Shown here: piece by piece, positions 33,798 through 44,435 of the stretch | Position numbering within the stretch: the stretch's first letter is position 1 | Layout: every line of letters starts with the position of its first letter | Source of the DNA: Rhyacophila brunnea | Taxonomy: Eukaryota > Arthropoda > Insecta > Trichoptera > Rhyacophilidae | Length of the DNA: 64,000 nucleotides | NCBI GenBank assembly: GCA_022495005.1 | Contig: JAGYXB010000372.1 | Coordinates: 682,001-746,000 of the forward strand | Direction of reading: 5' to 3' | Translations under genes and position numbers: made by a program | The notes under the pieces: model-generated | Told to the model about the DNA's origin: nothing | What the model saw: only the letters and a program-made list of their open reading frames with translations | Database searches by the model: none

Positions 33798-36613
33798 ATG
33801 CCACGAACTCACTATCCGATGGCTGGAAGTTCCAAAAAAAGACGTAGGAGAAAAGATGGAAATATTAATACATTAAAAACACAAAGGTTTGAATTTATTA
33901 TTTTATAATTTGACATAATTATACATAGTTGAAAAAACCACATTTCACAGAAAATTTTGGTTCACAATATTTATTTATCTTGCAAAAGGAAGTTTTGCGT
34001 ATTACTTATTAATACACACAATTAAGTATAATGATCATTTGTACTTATATTATGTTTGTGCCATGTCTTATTCGAAATTAGTGTGTCTGTGACAAAAATT
34101 ATAATCTGGTACAATAATTAATAGCAGCTATACATTTTGTTTTCTGTTAACTATCTACTAAACTAATATTTTTGAATGTATTATAGTATTGATATATTGC
34201 CGAAGACTATGCCTGAGCATGGAAATCCTCAAAGCATACTACCTGAACCAGAATTTCATCCCACATTTGAACACGAACACGAAGAATTTATTATAGAAAA
34301 TGAAATTGAAGATTCAAGCCCTAAATTCCGTGTAGAAGGCCGTAGAATTATAGACTTTTCATATTTTTTCCAACAACTTCAATTAATTAGCCACCATGAT
34401 TCTCCATTTAATTGTAATTTATCACATTTAGAAATTTTTGGGGAAAATCGGGATAACTTTAGTAGTACATTTTTTATTCAATGTAAACTTTGTGGTAAAA
34501 AATTAAAATTATATACCACTGAAATGAACAAAACAAAATGAATCTGTGTGACGCATTTGTATCCAGTATAATCAGTATCGGCAGTGGATTTTCAAATCTG
34601 GAAGAAATGTGTTCAGCAATTGACGTACCATCGATTACAGCAAGAACATACAGAAAGAGTCAACAGAAGGTGTACGAGTGGTTTGAAGAAACCAAAAATA
34701 AGAGTATGGAAAACGCTGCGAAAGAAGAGCGACAACTTGCAATCGAAAATGGTGACGTCGATTCTTCTGGTATTCCCATGATATCAGTTGTTGCAGACGG
34801 CTGTTGGTCGAAACGTTCATACAGATGCAATTATTCCGCAGCATCTGGCGCTGCCACGATCATTGGTCAAAGAACCGGAAAGATTTTGTACATGTCAGTG
34901 AAAATAAATATTGCGATTTGTGCGCCAAAGCTAAAAATAAAAATATCCCTGCTCAACAACATAAATGCTTTTTAAATTACACCGGTCCGTCAGCTGGAAT
35001 GGAATCTACAGCAATATTAGAAGGCTTTAAAGAATCTATTAATACACATGGATTGATTTATTCAAAATTGATTGCTGATGGAGATTCCAGCACATACAAA
35101 AAAATTCTTGATTGTCACCCATATCCGAATGTAACTGTCGAGAAAGTTGAATGTAAAAACCATTTAATTAGAAATTATTGTGGCAAAATAGAGGCATTAA
35201 CCAAAGACACAAGATATCCCTTGAATGTAAGAAAAATCATTGCGTCAAGAAAAGACGTCTGCGGAAAGCCGTCATAGGTGCAATCAAGTATAGAAAACTA
35301 CAAGATAGTACTTTCGAAGAAAAGGTTATCGCTTTGAAAAAAGATTTAATTAATGGACCGCACCATGTTTTTGGAGACCATACTTCTTGTCTACCATATT
35401 TTTGTAAAAATGAACCAAATACAGAGGACATGCTTGATGTAAATTATGTACCAGCATTAAAAGAATGCAGTCTATTTTCTCAATTAATGATATATAATTC
35501 TCGTTTGGTGCTAAATTCAAAAAGTTTAATTTATAATTTTTCTACTAATATTTCAGAATCTTTTAATAACATGATTGCAAAATTTGTAGGCGGCAAGAGA
35601 ATTAACTACTCTCAAAGACAATCGTACATGGGACGATGTGCAGCGGCGGTAATCGCATTTAATACAAATAAGTTACATTGCACAATTCAAAAACAAGTTT
35701 ATAAAAATAGCCCAAAAGCCTTCATAAATCGCTTAGAATCAAGAAGGTTGAAAATAAATAAATAAAAAATAGGAAAACCTTGGCGAAAACCAATACATTC
35801 TGTTCCTTTATCTAATCCAGATTATGGAGAGAATTGCCAAAAACCTGATATGGACAAAAATCAATATCAATTGTTAAAAGAAACTTTTTTGAAAAAACTC
35901 AAACTGACAAACTATGAGAGGAGGGATATAGAAAGACGCACTGTATTACAATCTGAATGTGCAGAATGGCTAGAAAGGCGACGAAACCTTCTTACTGCCT
36001 CTGTTTTTGGAAAGGTGTGTAAGCGGCGAGAAAATACAAAATTTGGGCCTTTGGTAAAACGTTTATTATATAGCCAATCATTAGCCAACGTGAAAGCGGT
36101 AAAATATGGTAAAGAAAATGAATCAATAGCTTTACAACAGCTTAGTGTACAAGAACGGATTAAGATTGAGAGATGTGGATTGTTTATCGATGATGTGTAT
36201 GATTTTATCGGTGCAACGCCAGATGGCATCAGCGATGATGATACAATTATTGAAATAAAATGTCCTTTCTCAGCTGCTGGAATAAGTGCAGATGAAGCTA
36301 TTGTACAGAAAAAAATTAAATTTTGGAAAGTAGATAAAGACAGGAATATGGTAATAGATAAAATCACGATTGGTACTTCCAGATTCAGGGGCAGCTTCAT
36401 ATTACTAAGAAAGATGTCTGTTTATTTGGAGTTTGGACGGGACATAATTTTCCTGTTAAAATAGAATTAATCAAAAAAGACGAGACATTTTGGATTGAAA
36501 AGATTGAAAAAAAGATATATCACTTTTATATGAATTGTCTACTGCCAGAAATAGTAGATCCCAGAACCAGTAGATCTATGAATATTAGAGAACCAGAAAG
36601 GCTGACTTTCTAA
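33798..36613 (+). pseudogene. Mutator-like DDE transposase fused to a YqaJ-type nuclease, frameshifted
   Basis: A probable first exon (33798-33886, MPRTHYPMAGSSKKRRRRKD) joins at GT..AG to 34187. The large exon then reads through an N-terminal region with QCKLCGKK and a transposase part with VVADGCWSKRSY (first Asp), LIADGDSSTYKKI (second Asp), VECKNHLIRN (Cys-x2-His) and NISESFNNMIAKF (Glu). The nuclease part follows with SECAEWLERRRNLLTASVFG, KYGKENESIAL, GATPDGISDD, IIEIKCPF and QIQGQLHIT, the usual YqaJ/lambda-exonuclease signature. It ends PERLTF-stop at 36613. The transposase and nuclease parts run on after a slip near 35765, so this was one protein of roughly 830 residues. Slips also occur near 34520-34545, 34900, 35235 and 36375. 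It lies in sense in intron 1 of gene 3. Pfam-type families: Mutator-like transposase and YqaJ (from memory). Confidence 0.8.
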
Positions 36614-38149
36614 ATTTTTATTTTAAATTTTATTATGCTTAATATATTTTCAACAAGTCTATATTACATCACTATTTTATAGTTCATCAAGATATATCTA
36701 ATTTACTAATATAGTTTACTGTTACTAGACACCCACAACGAGTGTAATTTTATGAAATTCAAAATAATATGTATACTTACATCTAAATAATGATACCTAA
36801 AGATCTTGCTGGCGATTCCACTGTGCCATATTTTGTATAAGCATTCGTCTCTGCAGCCGTGGAGTTTGGTCCCGTGTAAAAATTACATTTTGTTCTCAAG
36901 GTCAAAAACCAAATTGGTTGTGCCAATGGCTTATAACCATTCCTCATAAATGATTATAACTGATATCACCTCATAACTGATCAGTGCCATGCACGAGTTA
37001 ACTCGCGGGATCTTTTAAACGTCATAACTTCTGAATGAACTGTTTGTGTATATTTTCTTAACAATATTTATCATTTTAGTGTGAAAAAATTCACGTTAAA
37101 CATGTTGATTTGGTAAATTTTCACAAATATTTATCATTCTATTCTTATTTCATATTTTTTAAGGGATTCATTTTATTCCAAAAATAACTGACCTACAAGT
37201 ACCCACCTGGTAAAAATTGGATTTGGATTGGATGGAATTTCCTAGTAGATTTTCCAACTAAACAACATGACGCTTTCTATATATTATTTACTGTTAGTTT
37301 TGAAATTATTGTATTTGAAATAAATAATGTATCAATAATACACATAGAAATCAATAGATATATAAAATAGATATCACAGTTTAAAAATCAGAAAGATCAA
37401 TGCATATTACCATTGTTTATGTTACAATATAAAACAACATTTATCATTGAACGTAGGTACCAAGAAAAATAGACTTCATTAAAATGTGTCAATATAGTAT
37501 ATACCCGATATAATTATATAAATTATTATATTGTTAATTACTCTGTGGGGTCCATATATACTGCTTCAATAGTAATTTAATTTTGTACTTGATTTACTTA
37601 TTATATGTACAAATGTAATATACTTACCTACTTATTAGGATATATCTTGGTGAATTTTAAAATAAGAGGAAATTAAATGGAGGTCATCGTGTCTAACTAT
37701 ATGTCAGCCGTTGTTAAGTCTTATATAAATATTTATACATTATTAAATTGTTTTTCTGTTTTTTATTGATGTAAAGACATGGCATGTATTCAAAGTAATA
37801 ACAAATTAGCTGTGTACTATTTATTTAACTTATATTAAAACCCCAAGATTGATTTCGTCTTACGACATATTTTATTCTTCTAAGTTTTACTATGACATTG
37901 TAATATGAACCATGGATATAGTATAGTACTTAAAAATCAAAACTGGTAATATATTATTTCAATATTTAATTGTCAATTTTCATTTGAAGTCAGCATTTAA
38001 TTACTGGTATAACACATAATTATTAACTGATATCTACAACTTCAGATGGACAAATTAATTGATATATCATATTATCAGTTTTCATTTCCTTTCAACAATG
38101 TATTCATTCTAGCAGCTATTTTAAATATCTTACTAGTTTTTATGTCATG
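36614..38149. other. AT-rich intron 1 of gene 3
   Basis: I see no exon, tRNA-like element or long inverted repeat here. The right end of the transposon carrying the Mutator-YqaJ gene probably lies within it but could not be located by eye. Confidence 0.35.
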
Positions 38150-38560
38150 GCACCTTACAAAGGCTCCGAGCAACCGTATACTGAGCTTCGAGAACAGATG
38201 TTTACGACGGATACTGGGTGTGCGGTAATTTTAGAAGTAACGGGAGATAAAAGAACGCACCAAATAGCCTCCCATCACGCTGAGAGTGAATACGCAACTT
38301 TGTACCTGGCCCGGCCACGTGCTGCGAGTGCCTGAAGAGAATCCCAATCTGGTTTGCCTGTTCTTCAAGCCAACCGGATTCCGGCGTCCTGGATGGCCAC
38401 TAAATACTATCTATATAGCATATCTGGCGGAGTTACGGGCTGCTAGTATGACCTGGAACGATGCAAAAAAACTAGAGTGACAGAGATTCTTGGAGGCGCC
38501 GCATTGTATCCATATGCTGCAACTAAGATGCGGATATAGCCGAAGAGAAGAAGTAATATA
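38150..38560 (+). pseudogene. RTE-type LINE C-terminal fragment
   Basis: Frame pieces read FENRCLRRILGVR at about 38190-38228 and, after a frameshift, WPGHVLRVPEENPNLVC at 38306-38360, then GFRRPGWPLNTI and WNDAKKLE. This is the C-terminal region of an RTE-like reverse transcriptase (compare RILRRILGP and RWAGHVVRSE at 61681-62243). Only about 400 bp remain, with stops. Confidence 0.7.
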
Positions 38561-39972
38561 CAGTATCTAGAAAACTTAAAGCCTTTGAAATGTGTGTGTA
38601 TAGATACATGCACCTTTCATTGGTGTTGGAAAGACAATTTTTCTAATATCAAAGTGATATTGAGACTGAAAAAGACAAGACTTGGAGAGTAAGCTCTACC
38701 AAATGACATACCTAATATGATACAAGTAACTGATATGCACAATTATATTATACTTTATATTACGAATCAAAATAGCAACTTTTATATCATTATCGATAAT
38801 AAATTTAGTGCAAAAATGTTTTTATAAAATTGTTTTATTTTTTAAACATTAGTCACTTTATATTTACCTTGTGTAATTGTACTATTAAATCTATAAAATG
38901 GGTGTATATGCTTGATGGTCGACGTCATAAATCACGCCATGTTCGAATCGTACGCCGAAAGTTGGATTTATTTCATTATTAATTAAAAGATTTATTTCAT
39001 TCCATCTTATTCATATGAAACCGTCGACAAGCAAAGATCTCGGTAGACATTTTCTCCATCTGCAAAAAACATAACATAGGAACTGTTAATAGTGTGATTT
39101 TTAATCTTTTATAGTTGGCGACTGTTTGAAGAGTGGTAATTAAAACGGATTAGTGATAATACAAAGCATCAAAAAAGATTGATTAACTAAAATAAAGTAA
39201 TCAGGTAGGTAACATGTTTAATAACAACTAGAACGCCTTAGATTATATCAAACAAATATATATGAAATCACAGGTTTTATATAATTCTGGAATGAATGTA
39301 ACTAACCTCAAAAAAAGGATTGTATTACGTCGGAATTATGAAACATTGAAAGCATGTATAGACTAAGAAAACAATAAATAAACACTTGAATAATATATGC
39401 AAAACACACAGAATACTACGATAGTAATAAATAACATAATATTGTACTTACAGATAGTGTTTCTTATTCCTGATATAAAACACAATTGTTTTAGGTACCT
39501 TGCAATTTGTAAACATAATATTTGACACTTTTGACAGCAGAGAGATTTTTATATTAGTCTATGGCCAAAAATACGGATTTATTTGGCCGGCTAATAAAAA
39601 GATTTTAATATAGCAAGAACATTTTAAATATGCGACAAATAAATAAAAGTATATATAATATAGTTGTTAAAAAAATCTGTGTACATTATAAAATATATTT
39701 AATATTATAAATACATATATTTTTTAAATTTATATTATAATTTGTAAACGACGAAGCACGTCAGCTAATACGCATAGTAAATGTTTAAACTTCGGTAATC
39801 AAATTCGAATGTGACAGAAAGAGAAAGAATAACTTTTTAATCATATTAGCATGCGTAAAAGAGATGTAACATAATATCACTTTCACTTTAAAAATCATAC
39901 CTAGTATTTAATGTCATAGTTCAACTTTAAATGAAAAAACAGAAACTCTAGGTAAGCATGTGTGCCCTTAAG
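38561..39972. other. AT-rich intron 1 of gene 3, no feature seen
   Basis: No open frame with recognisable content and no inverted repeat is visible. The segment ends where homology to the gene 1 intron begins (GCTAGTCGAAGAATCTAGGT). Confidence 0.4.
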
Positions 39973-40753
39973 AGCTAGTCGAAGAATCTAGGTTATCACA
40001 AGTTTTGTTTTTGTTTTGTTACGCCAAAGAAGTATAACTTCTATCGTGCGTACATAAGTACACACACCGATTTTTTTAATTGTCCGACATTTAAATAAAT
40101 TATATTTCGAATCCTACTGATGATTAAGCTATTTCTATTTTTTTTTTTTATTTCTCTGTTCTATATTATTTTTTTTATTTCTATAATAAAAGAATATTTA
40201 TATAAAACACTAATTTTAATAAAATTTAATATGAAAGAGGTGCATTTTGTTTTTTTTTTTATTAAAATTTTGAAGCCACATCTGGAAGTTTGTTCGTCAA
40301 ATCTCAAACTATATGGCCGCAACTGCGAAAATCCACAATATCATTTAAAAAATATATATATTTATATATTTAAGAACTACAGTAGGATAAAGTACACAAA
40401 ATTATTCTAACATGGTACAATTTTCTGCGGTCTACTGCAATTAATTAAATTGTAGTTATTAATTATTTTACATTCAAACTAAAATTATTTAAGATCATGT
40501 TATATGCAGTTACGACCCTATAGATCTCAATGTGCGATATGTTTACAAAAAGGCAATTAAAGTACGCAATGTGCTGCAGTTAGCTGGAATGTCTTTCGGT
40601 GAGTATACATTCACTTGCCAAATGCTGTCGTACATTGGTGGCCACTGAAAGCAGAGGATACAGCTGTGGCAGTTCTTATGCAGTAATGGATTGACTCTGG
40701 CTGATCATAATGGTGATACTGTTTCATAATATTAATCATGTTGTTGTTTACAG
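39973..40753 (+). repeat. Segment paralogous to gene 1 intron 1, with the empty MITE site
   Basis: Matches 8982-9199 and then 10126-10662 continuously. At about 40180-40200 the sequence TTTCTATAATAAAAGAATAT corresponds to the uninterrupted target of the 918-bp MITE of gene 1. Conserved stretches include ATATGGCCGCAACTGCGAAA and GTGCTGCAGTTAGCTGGAAT. Confidence 0.8.
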
Positions 40754-40906
40754 GAGTGTGAAGATAGCCTGATCAATATTAAGTCAGAGAATGATAATGA
40801 GGATGTCATCATCAAACAAGAATTTGTTGACGATGCAATTCGCCAAATCCATAATGAGTATCCTCAACCCGGGTCCTCCGATCGACAAAACAGCCCAGTA
40901 GACCAG
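40754..40906 (+). CDS. Zinc-finger gene 3, exon 2
   Basis: 51 codons between the acceptor GTTTACAG and the donor CAG/GTACGT, phase 0, open. The peptide has SLINIKSENDNEDVIIKQEF and ends GSSDRQNSPVDQ. It is nearly identical to gene 1 exon 2, differing by a handful of replacements (for example ECEDS for ECKDS, RQIHNEY for RQNNNEN). It holds the psi-K-x-E motifs IKSE and IKQE. Confidence 0.85.
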
Positions 40907-41159
40907 GTACGTTCATTTACAGGTTCACTAATAATACAAGGTTTAAACATTTTTTGGCATTAAAATTTATATGGCCACCGCAGTTGTTTGAAGTTGAAAT
41001 AATCCAGATATATCGAATCGCACCAACTTGGAGGGGGCCAATAATTGTAATGACCATTTTTCAAAATCAACAAAAGCAATCGTTTATAATCGGTTCCCGA
41101 AAGAAAATAAATGACAATCGTGTCGTACTCATCTCAACTCAACCTCAACTACACAAAAA

Positions 41160-41502
41160 CTTGGTGGAGCTAGTAGTAGTAATTCTGAATGACAGTGAAA
41201 ATGGAAAATCGTTCAGTTATAGGAATTCTATAAAAAAAAGCGTGGCTAACATGCTCGCACGACCTTTTTGAAAAACTTGAAAACAAGAAAAATTTATCCA
41301 AAAAATAAAAGATATGCCTTCGTCTAGTCTTCGTGTAATATAGAATCTCAATGTTATCTTTTTAACTCTTTAATATAATACTCAAAAACTACTTTTTCAT
41401 TTTTTCTCAATTAAAAACTGCTCGGCACGTCAGACAGTTGAAAGATTATATTTGGAAAATTTCGGCACGCGTGCCTACGTAAAAAGGTTTACCAACACCG
41501 TG
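41160..41502 (+). mobile_element. hAT relic in intron 2 of gene 3
   Basis: From TTGGTGGAGCTAGTAGTAGT through TCGGCACGTCAGACAGTTGA to AAAAAGGTTTACCAACACCG, ending CACCGTG before TCTAGGT. It is orthologous in position to the relic in gene 1 (11051-11411), so the insertion predates their duplication. The right end is about 105 bp before the exon 3 acceptor. Confidence 0.7.
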
Positions 41503-41606
41503 TCTAGGTATAATATTTCTACCTCGATCTATTACTTATAATGAACTGTTATTTAAAAATCTCATAATTATTTAAATTTATTTATACTTTTAAATATCTT
41601 TTTTAG

Positions 41607-42902
41607 ATTATCGCTAGAACCACTGTAGCTGCCAATGTTGCGAGCTTCATGTCGTCCTGGGACGTGACTGAAGCACAAGCGTCTAGCGAAGACCTACACA
41701 TTGAGGAACAAGACATTAAGCTAGAACTGAAGAAATATATAGAAAGGTTCAATGATGTCGCCTGTCGCAATAGTAAACGTGATATTAGTCAATCGAATAT
41801 GGTAAACACAGAATTATTAGTGGCTGTTATACAATTGGAAAAAAAAACGTTTCACAAAGAAAATTTTGTATGCAGTAATTGTTTTGATTTTTTTTCATCG
41901 TTCGACCTAATGTTGCTTCACAGAACGATACACGAAACCACAATTGCGAAAACGATTGATTCCGTTGCAAGGTTGGTTAAATGTGACCATGGACATTTTT
42001 TAAGATTTCGTCCTGGTCACATCGTGAAATCACTCAAAATGACACATTCTGATGAAAAGCCATCCAAGTGCGATAAATGCAATTACTCATGCAGAACGTC
42101 AGGTAACATGAAAAGACACAAAATGAGTCATTCTGGTGAAAAGCCTTTTAAATGTAATTTATGCAACTACTCAAGCAGATATTCAGGTAACATGAAAACG
42201 CACAAAATTACTCAATCTGGTGAAAAGCCATTTAACTGTGATAAATGCAATTACTCATGCAGACAGTCAAGTAAAATGAAAACACACAAAATGATCCATT
42301 CTGCTGAAAAACCATTTAACTGTGATGAATGCAATTACTCATGCAAACAATCACGTAACATGAAAAGACACAAAATTACCCATTCTGGTGAAAAACCATT
42401 TAAATGTGACAAATGCAAATACTCGTGCACGACGTCTAGTAACATGAAAAGACACAAAATTACTCATACTGGTGAAAAACCATTTAACTGTGATAAATGC
42501 AATTACTCATGCAGACAGTCAAGTAAAATGAAAACACACAAAATGATCCATTCTGCTGAAAAACCATTTAACTGTGATAAATGCAATTACTCATGCAAAC
42601 AATCACGTAACATGAAAAGACACAAAATTACCCATTCTGGTGAAAAACCATTTAAATGTGACAAATGCAAATACTCGTGCACGACGTCTGGTAACATGAA
42701 AAGACACAAAATTACTCATACTGGTGAAAAACCATTTAACTGTGATAAATGCAATTACTCATGCACGACTTCTGGTAATATGAAAAGACACAAAATGTCT
42801 CATTCTGGTGATAAACCATTTAAATGTGCAAAGTGCAATTACTCATGCACGACGTCTGGTAGCATGAAAACACATACAATGACTCATACTGTTGAGAAGT
42901 GA
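41607..42902 (+). CDS. Zinc-finger gene 3, exon 3: C2H2 array protein, 10 tandem fingers
   Basis: It follows the acceptor ATCTTTTTTAG at 41606 and is open to TGA at 42902 (431 codons), giving about 537 residues with exons 1 and 2. It opens IIARTTVAANVASFMSSW, then DIKLELKKYIERFND, then the isolated finger VCSNCFDFFSSFDLMLLHRTIH. Ten tandem fingers follow. Finger 2 ends HKITQ, with Gln for the last zinc His. Fingers 3-5 and 6-8 are almost identical at DNA level, a 252-bp direct duplication (42229 and 42481), with helix residues QSKT, QRNR and then TSNR or TGNR. Two linkers read HSAEKP instead of HSGEKP. It ends HTVEK. It is probably a nuclear DNA-binding protein and the most intact copy next to gene 1. 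Confidence 0.92.
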   Translation: MIARTTVAANVASFMSSWDVTEAQASSEDLHIEEQDIKLELKKYIERFNDVACRNSKRDISQSNMVNTELLVAVIQLEKKTFHKENFVCSNCFDFFSSFDLMLLHRTIHETTIAKTIDSVARLVKCDHGHFLRFRPGHIVKSLKMTHSDEKPSKCDKCNYSCRTSGNMKRHKMSHSGEKPFKCNLCNYSSRYSGNMKTHKITQSGEKPFNCDKCNYSCRQSSKMKTHKMIHSAEKPFNCDECNYSCKQSRNMKRHKITHSGEKPFKCDKCKYSCTTSSNMKRHKITHTGEKPFNCDKCNYSCRQSSKMKTHKMIHSAEKPFNCDKCNYSCKQSRNMKRHKITHSGEKPFKCDKCKYSCTTSGNMKRHKITHTGEKPFNCDKCNYSCTTSGNMKRHKMSHSGDKPFKCAKCNYSCTTSGSMKTHTMTHTVEK

Positions 42903-43769
42903 TAATGTGATAAATGTACTGACATAAATTGAAGTGTATCGAACTCCACTACCGTAAGCTAGTTGTTTTTTTAACCCATATCCGATCCTAATAGGAACAC
43001 ATGGGCCTCCAACAGATTTATTTTTTATGTGAAACGGATGTCAGCCACTTTCTCAACCTATTCAGTCCATACTCTGCTCCTACACAAATTGAAAAACAAT
43101 ATGTTTATATGCTAGACCTAACTTTTGAACCTGGACCTACGACGCTATAACTCGACGCAAATAGTTTTGTTTATGCGATCCGACAATATTGTACACACTT
43201 TTTCATTATATTCATTTGTTTTCATTGAATTAGATATCACACATGTTTGTTAATTTTTTTTAAAAATTTTATGCCCTGCCCAAACCAAACTATAATCGAT
43301 AAAAATATTATACTACCTATAAAATATCTTATTGTATGTATGATTAAATGGCATAATTTTAGATAATTTATAGATAGATGAGTATTCTTTGGCAAAGTTT
43401 ATTCTGTTATGGTTTGGTTTCACAAGGTTTAGGGCGATAGACATTTTTTTTTGATAATTTACAATTTTAACTGTATTTATTAATAAATATGTAAACATGG
43501 AAAATATTTTTTTTTATATTTTAAGTCTAAAGTAAACTTACAATTGTACAAAAATATGATTTTGTCAAAGGACCCCATTTTATTATTAGGTTGGTAGGTA
43601 TAATTTAATTTTAGTTTATTCAGTTTTCTATGATGCACTTAAAAGATTTTTAGCAAATGCATAGTGTTTATACTTTTTATATTTATTTAAAAAAAACATC
43701 GATTTTAATAACAATATTAATGTGTGCAAGCTTCGTATTTTTGCGCTAAGTGCCTTTGTACACAAGATT
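42903..43769 (+). other. 3' region of gene 3, with a deletion relative to gene 1
   Basis: Right after the stop, TGTGATAAATGTACTGACAT runs directly into AATTGAAGTGTATCGAACTC, which in gene 1 lies near 14300. About 1.1 kb, including all fossil fingers, is missing compared with genes 1 and 2. The rest is collinear non-coding sequence. Confidence 0.65.
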
Positions 43770-44011
43770 GCTATCCAGGGTAGTTTTTCATTTTCATATC
43801 GAAGTATTAGCAGGTTTTGTAACAATTACAATAAGTAAGCCTTCTAAACAGTCAAAACTGTCTATCCCGCTATAAAATTTAATACAGAGAGGTGCTGTTA
43901 AAACATAGCACTTACCTGTTGTAACAACACAAACTTATTGTAATTGTTACAATAAGTGCTAATACTTCGATACAAAAATAATAAAAACTCCCCTCGATAG
44001 TTGCCGATAGC
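43770..44011. repeat. MITE with inverted ends, gene 3 copy
   Basis: Same element and same relative position as 15155-15384: GGGTAGTTTTTCATTTTCAT on the left, and CCCCTCGATAGTTGCCGATA on the right. It arose before the gene duplications. Confidence 0.65.
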
Positions 44012-44395
44012 GGCCTATATCAGTCTTGACAGTAGGTAAAGACATCTACTTAATTGAATCTTATTACGTGTTACGTCACTAAATACAAAAAATTGTGCAA
44101 CTGTCATCGTATTTTCGTTTATGCCTGTAAAATATTGTTGTTATTTAATGTTCTATGCATGCAAATCTTAATTATTAAGAGTTTGCCTTGTTATGGTAAT
44201 AATAGTTATGTCTACAGAGATTGGACTTGGTTCTGTCTAAATAAAATGTCAGCCGACGGAAGTTTTTGTTTTGAATGAGTTGAATGAGAATGATTTTTAG
44301 TCCTTTGAAAAGTGGAAGGTACCAACCTGCTGAGTATGACGATAGCCTAACTAAAAACTGTATTTAGTGACAATGTGTATTATGTTTTATATATA

Positions 44396-44401
44396 AATAA
44401 A
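44396..44401 (+). terminator. Candidate polyadenylation signal, gene 3
   Basis: AATAAA followed by GAAAAAGGGAAACTTATTTG, equivalent to the sites after genes 1 and 2. The LINE begins about 35 bp further on. Confidence 0.4.
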
Positions 44402-44435
44402 GAAAAAGGGAAACTTATTTGGTTTTAATCGTTTT

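Noticed and set aside
35912..36400. 162-codon minus-strand open frame
   Set aside because: It is the antisense shadow of the YqaJ-type nuclease part, which has clear motifs on the plus strand.
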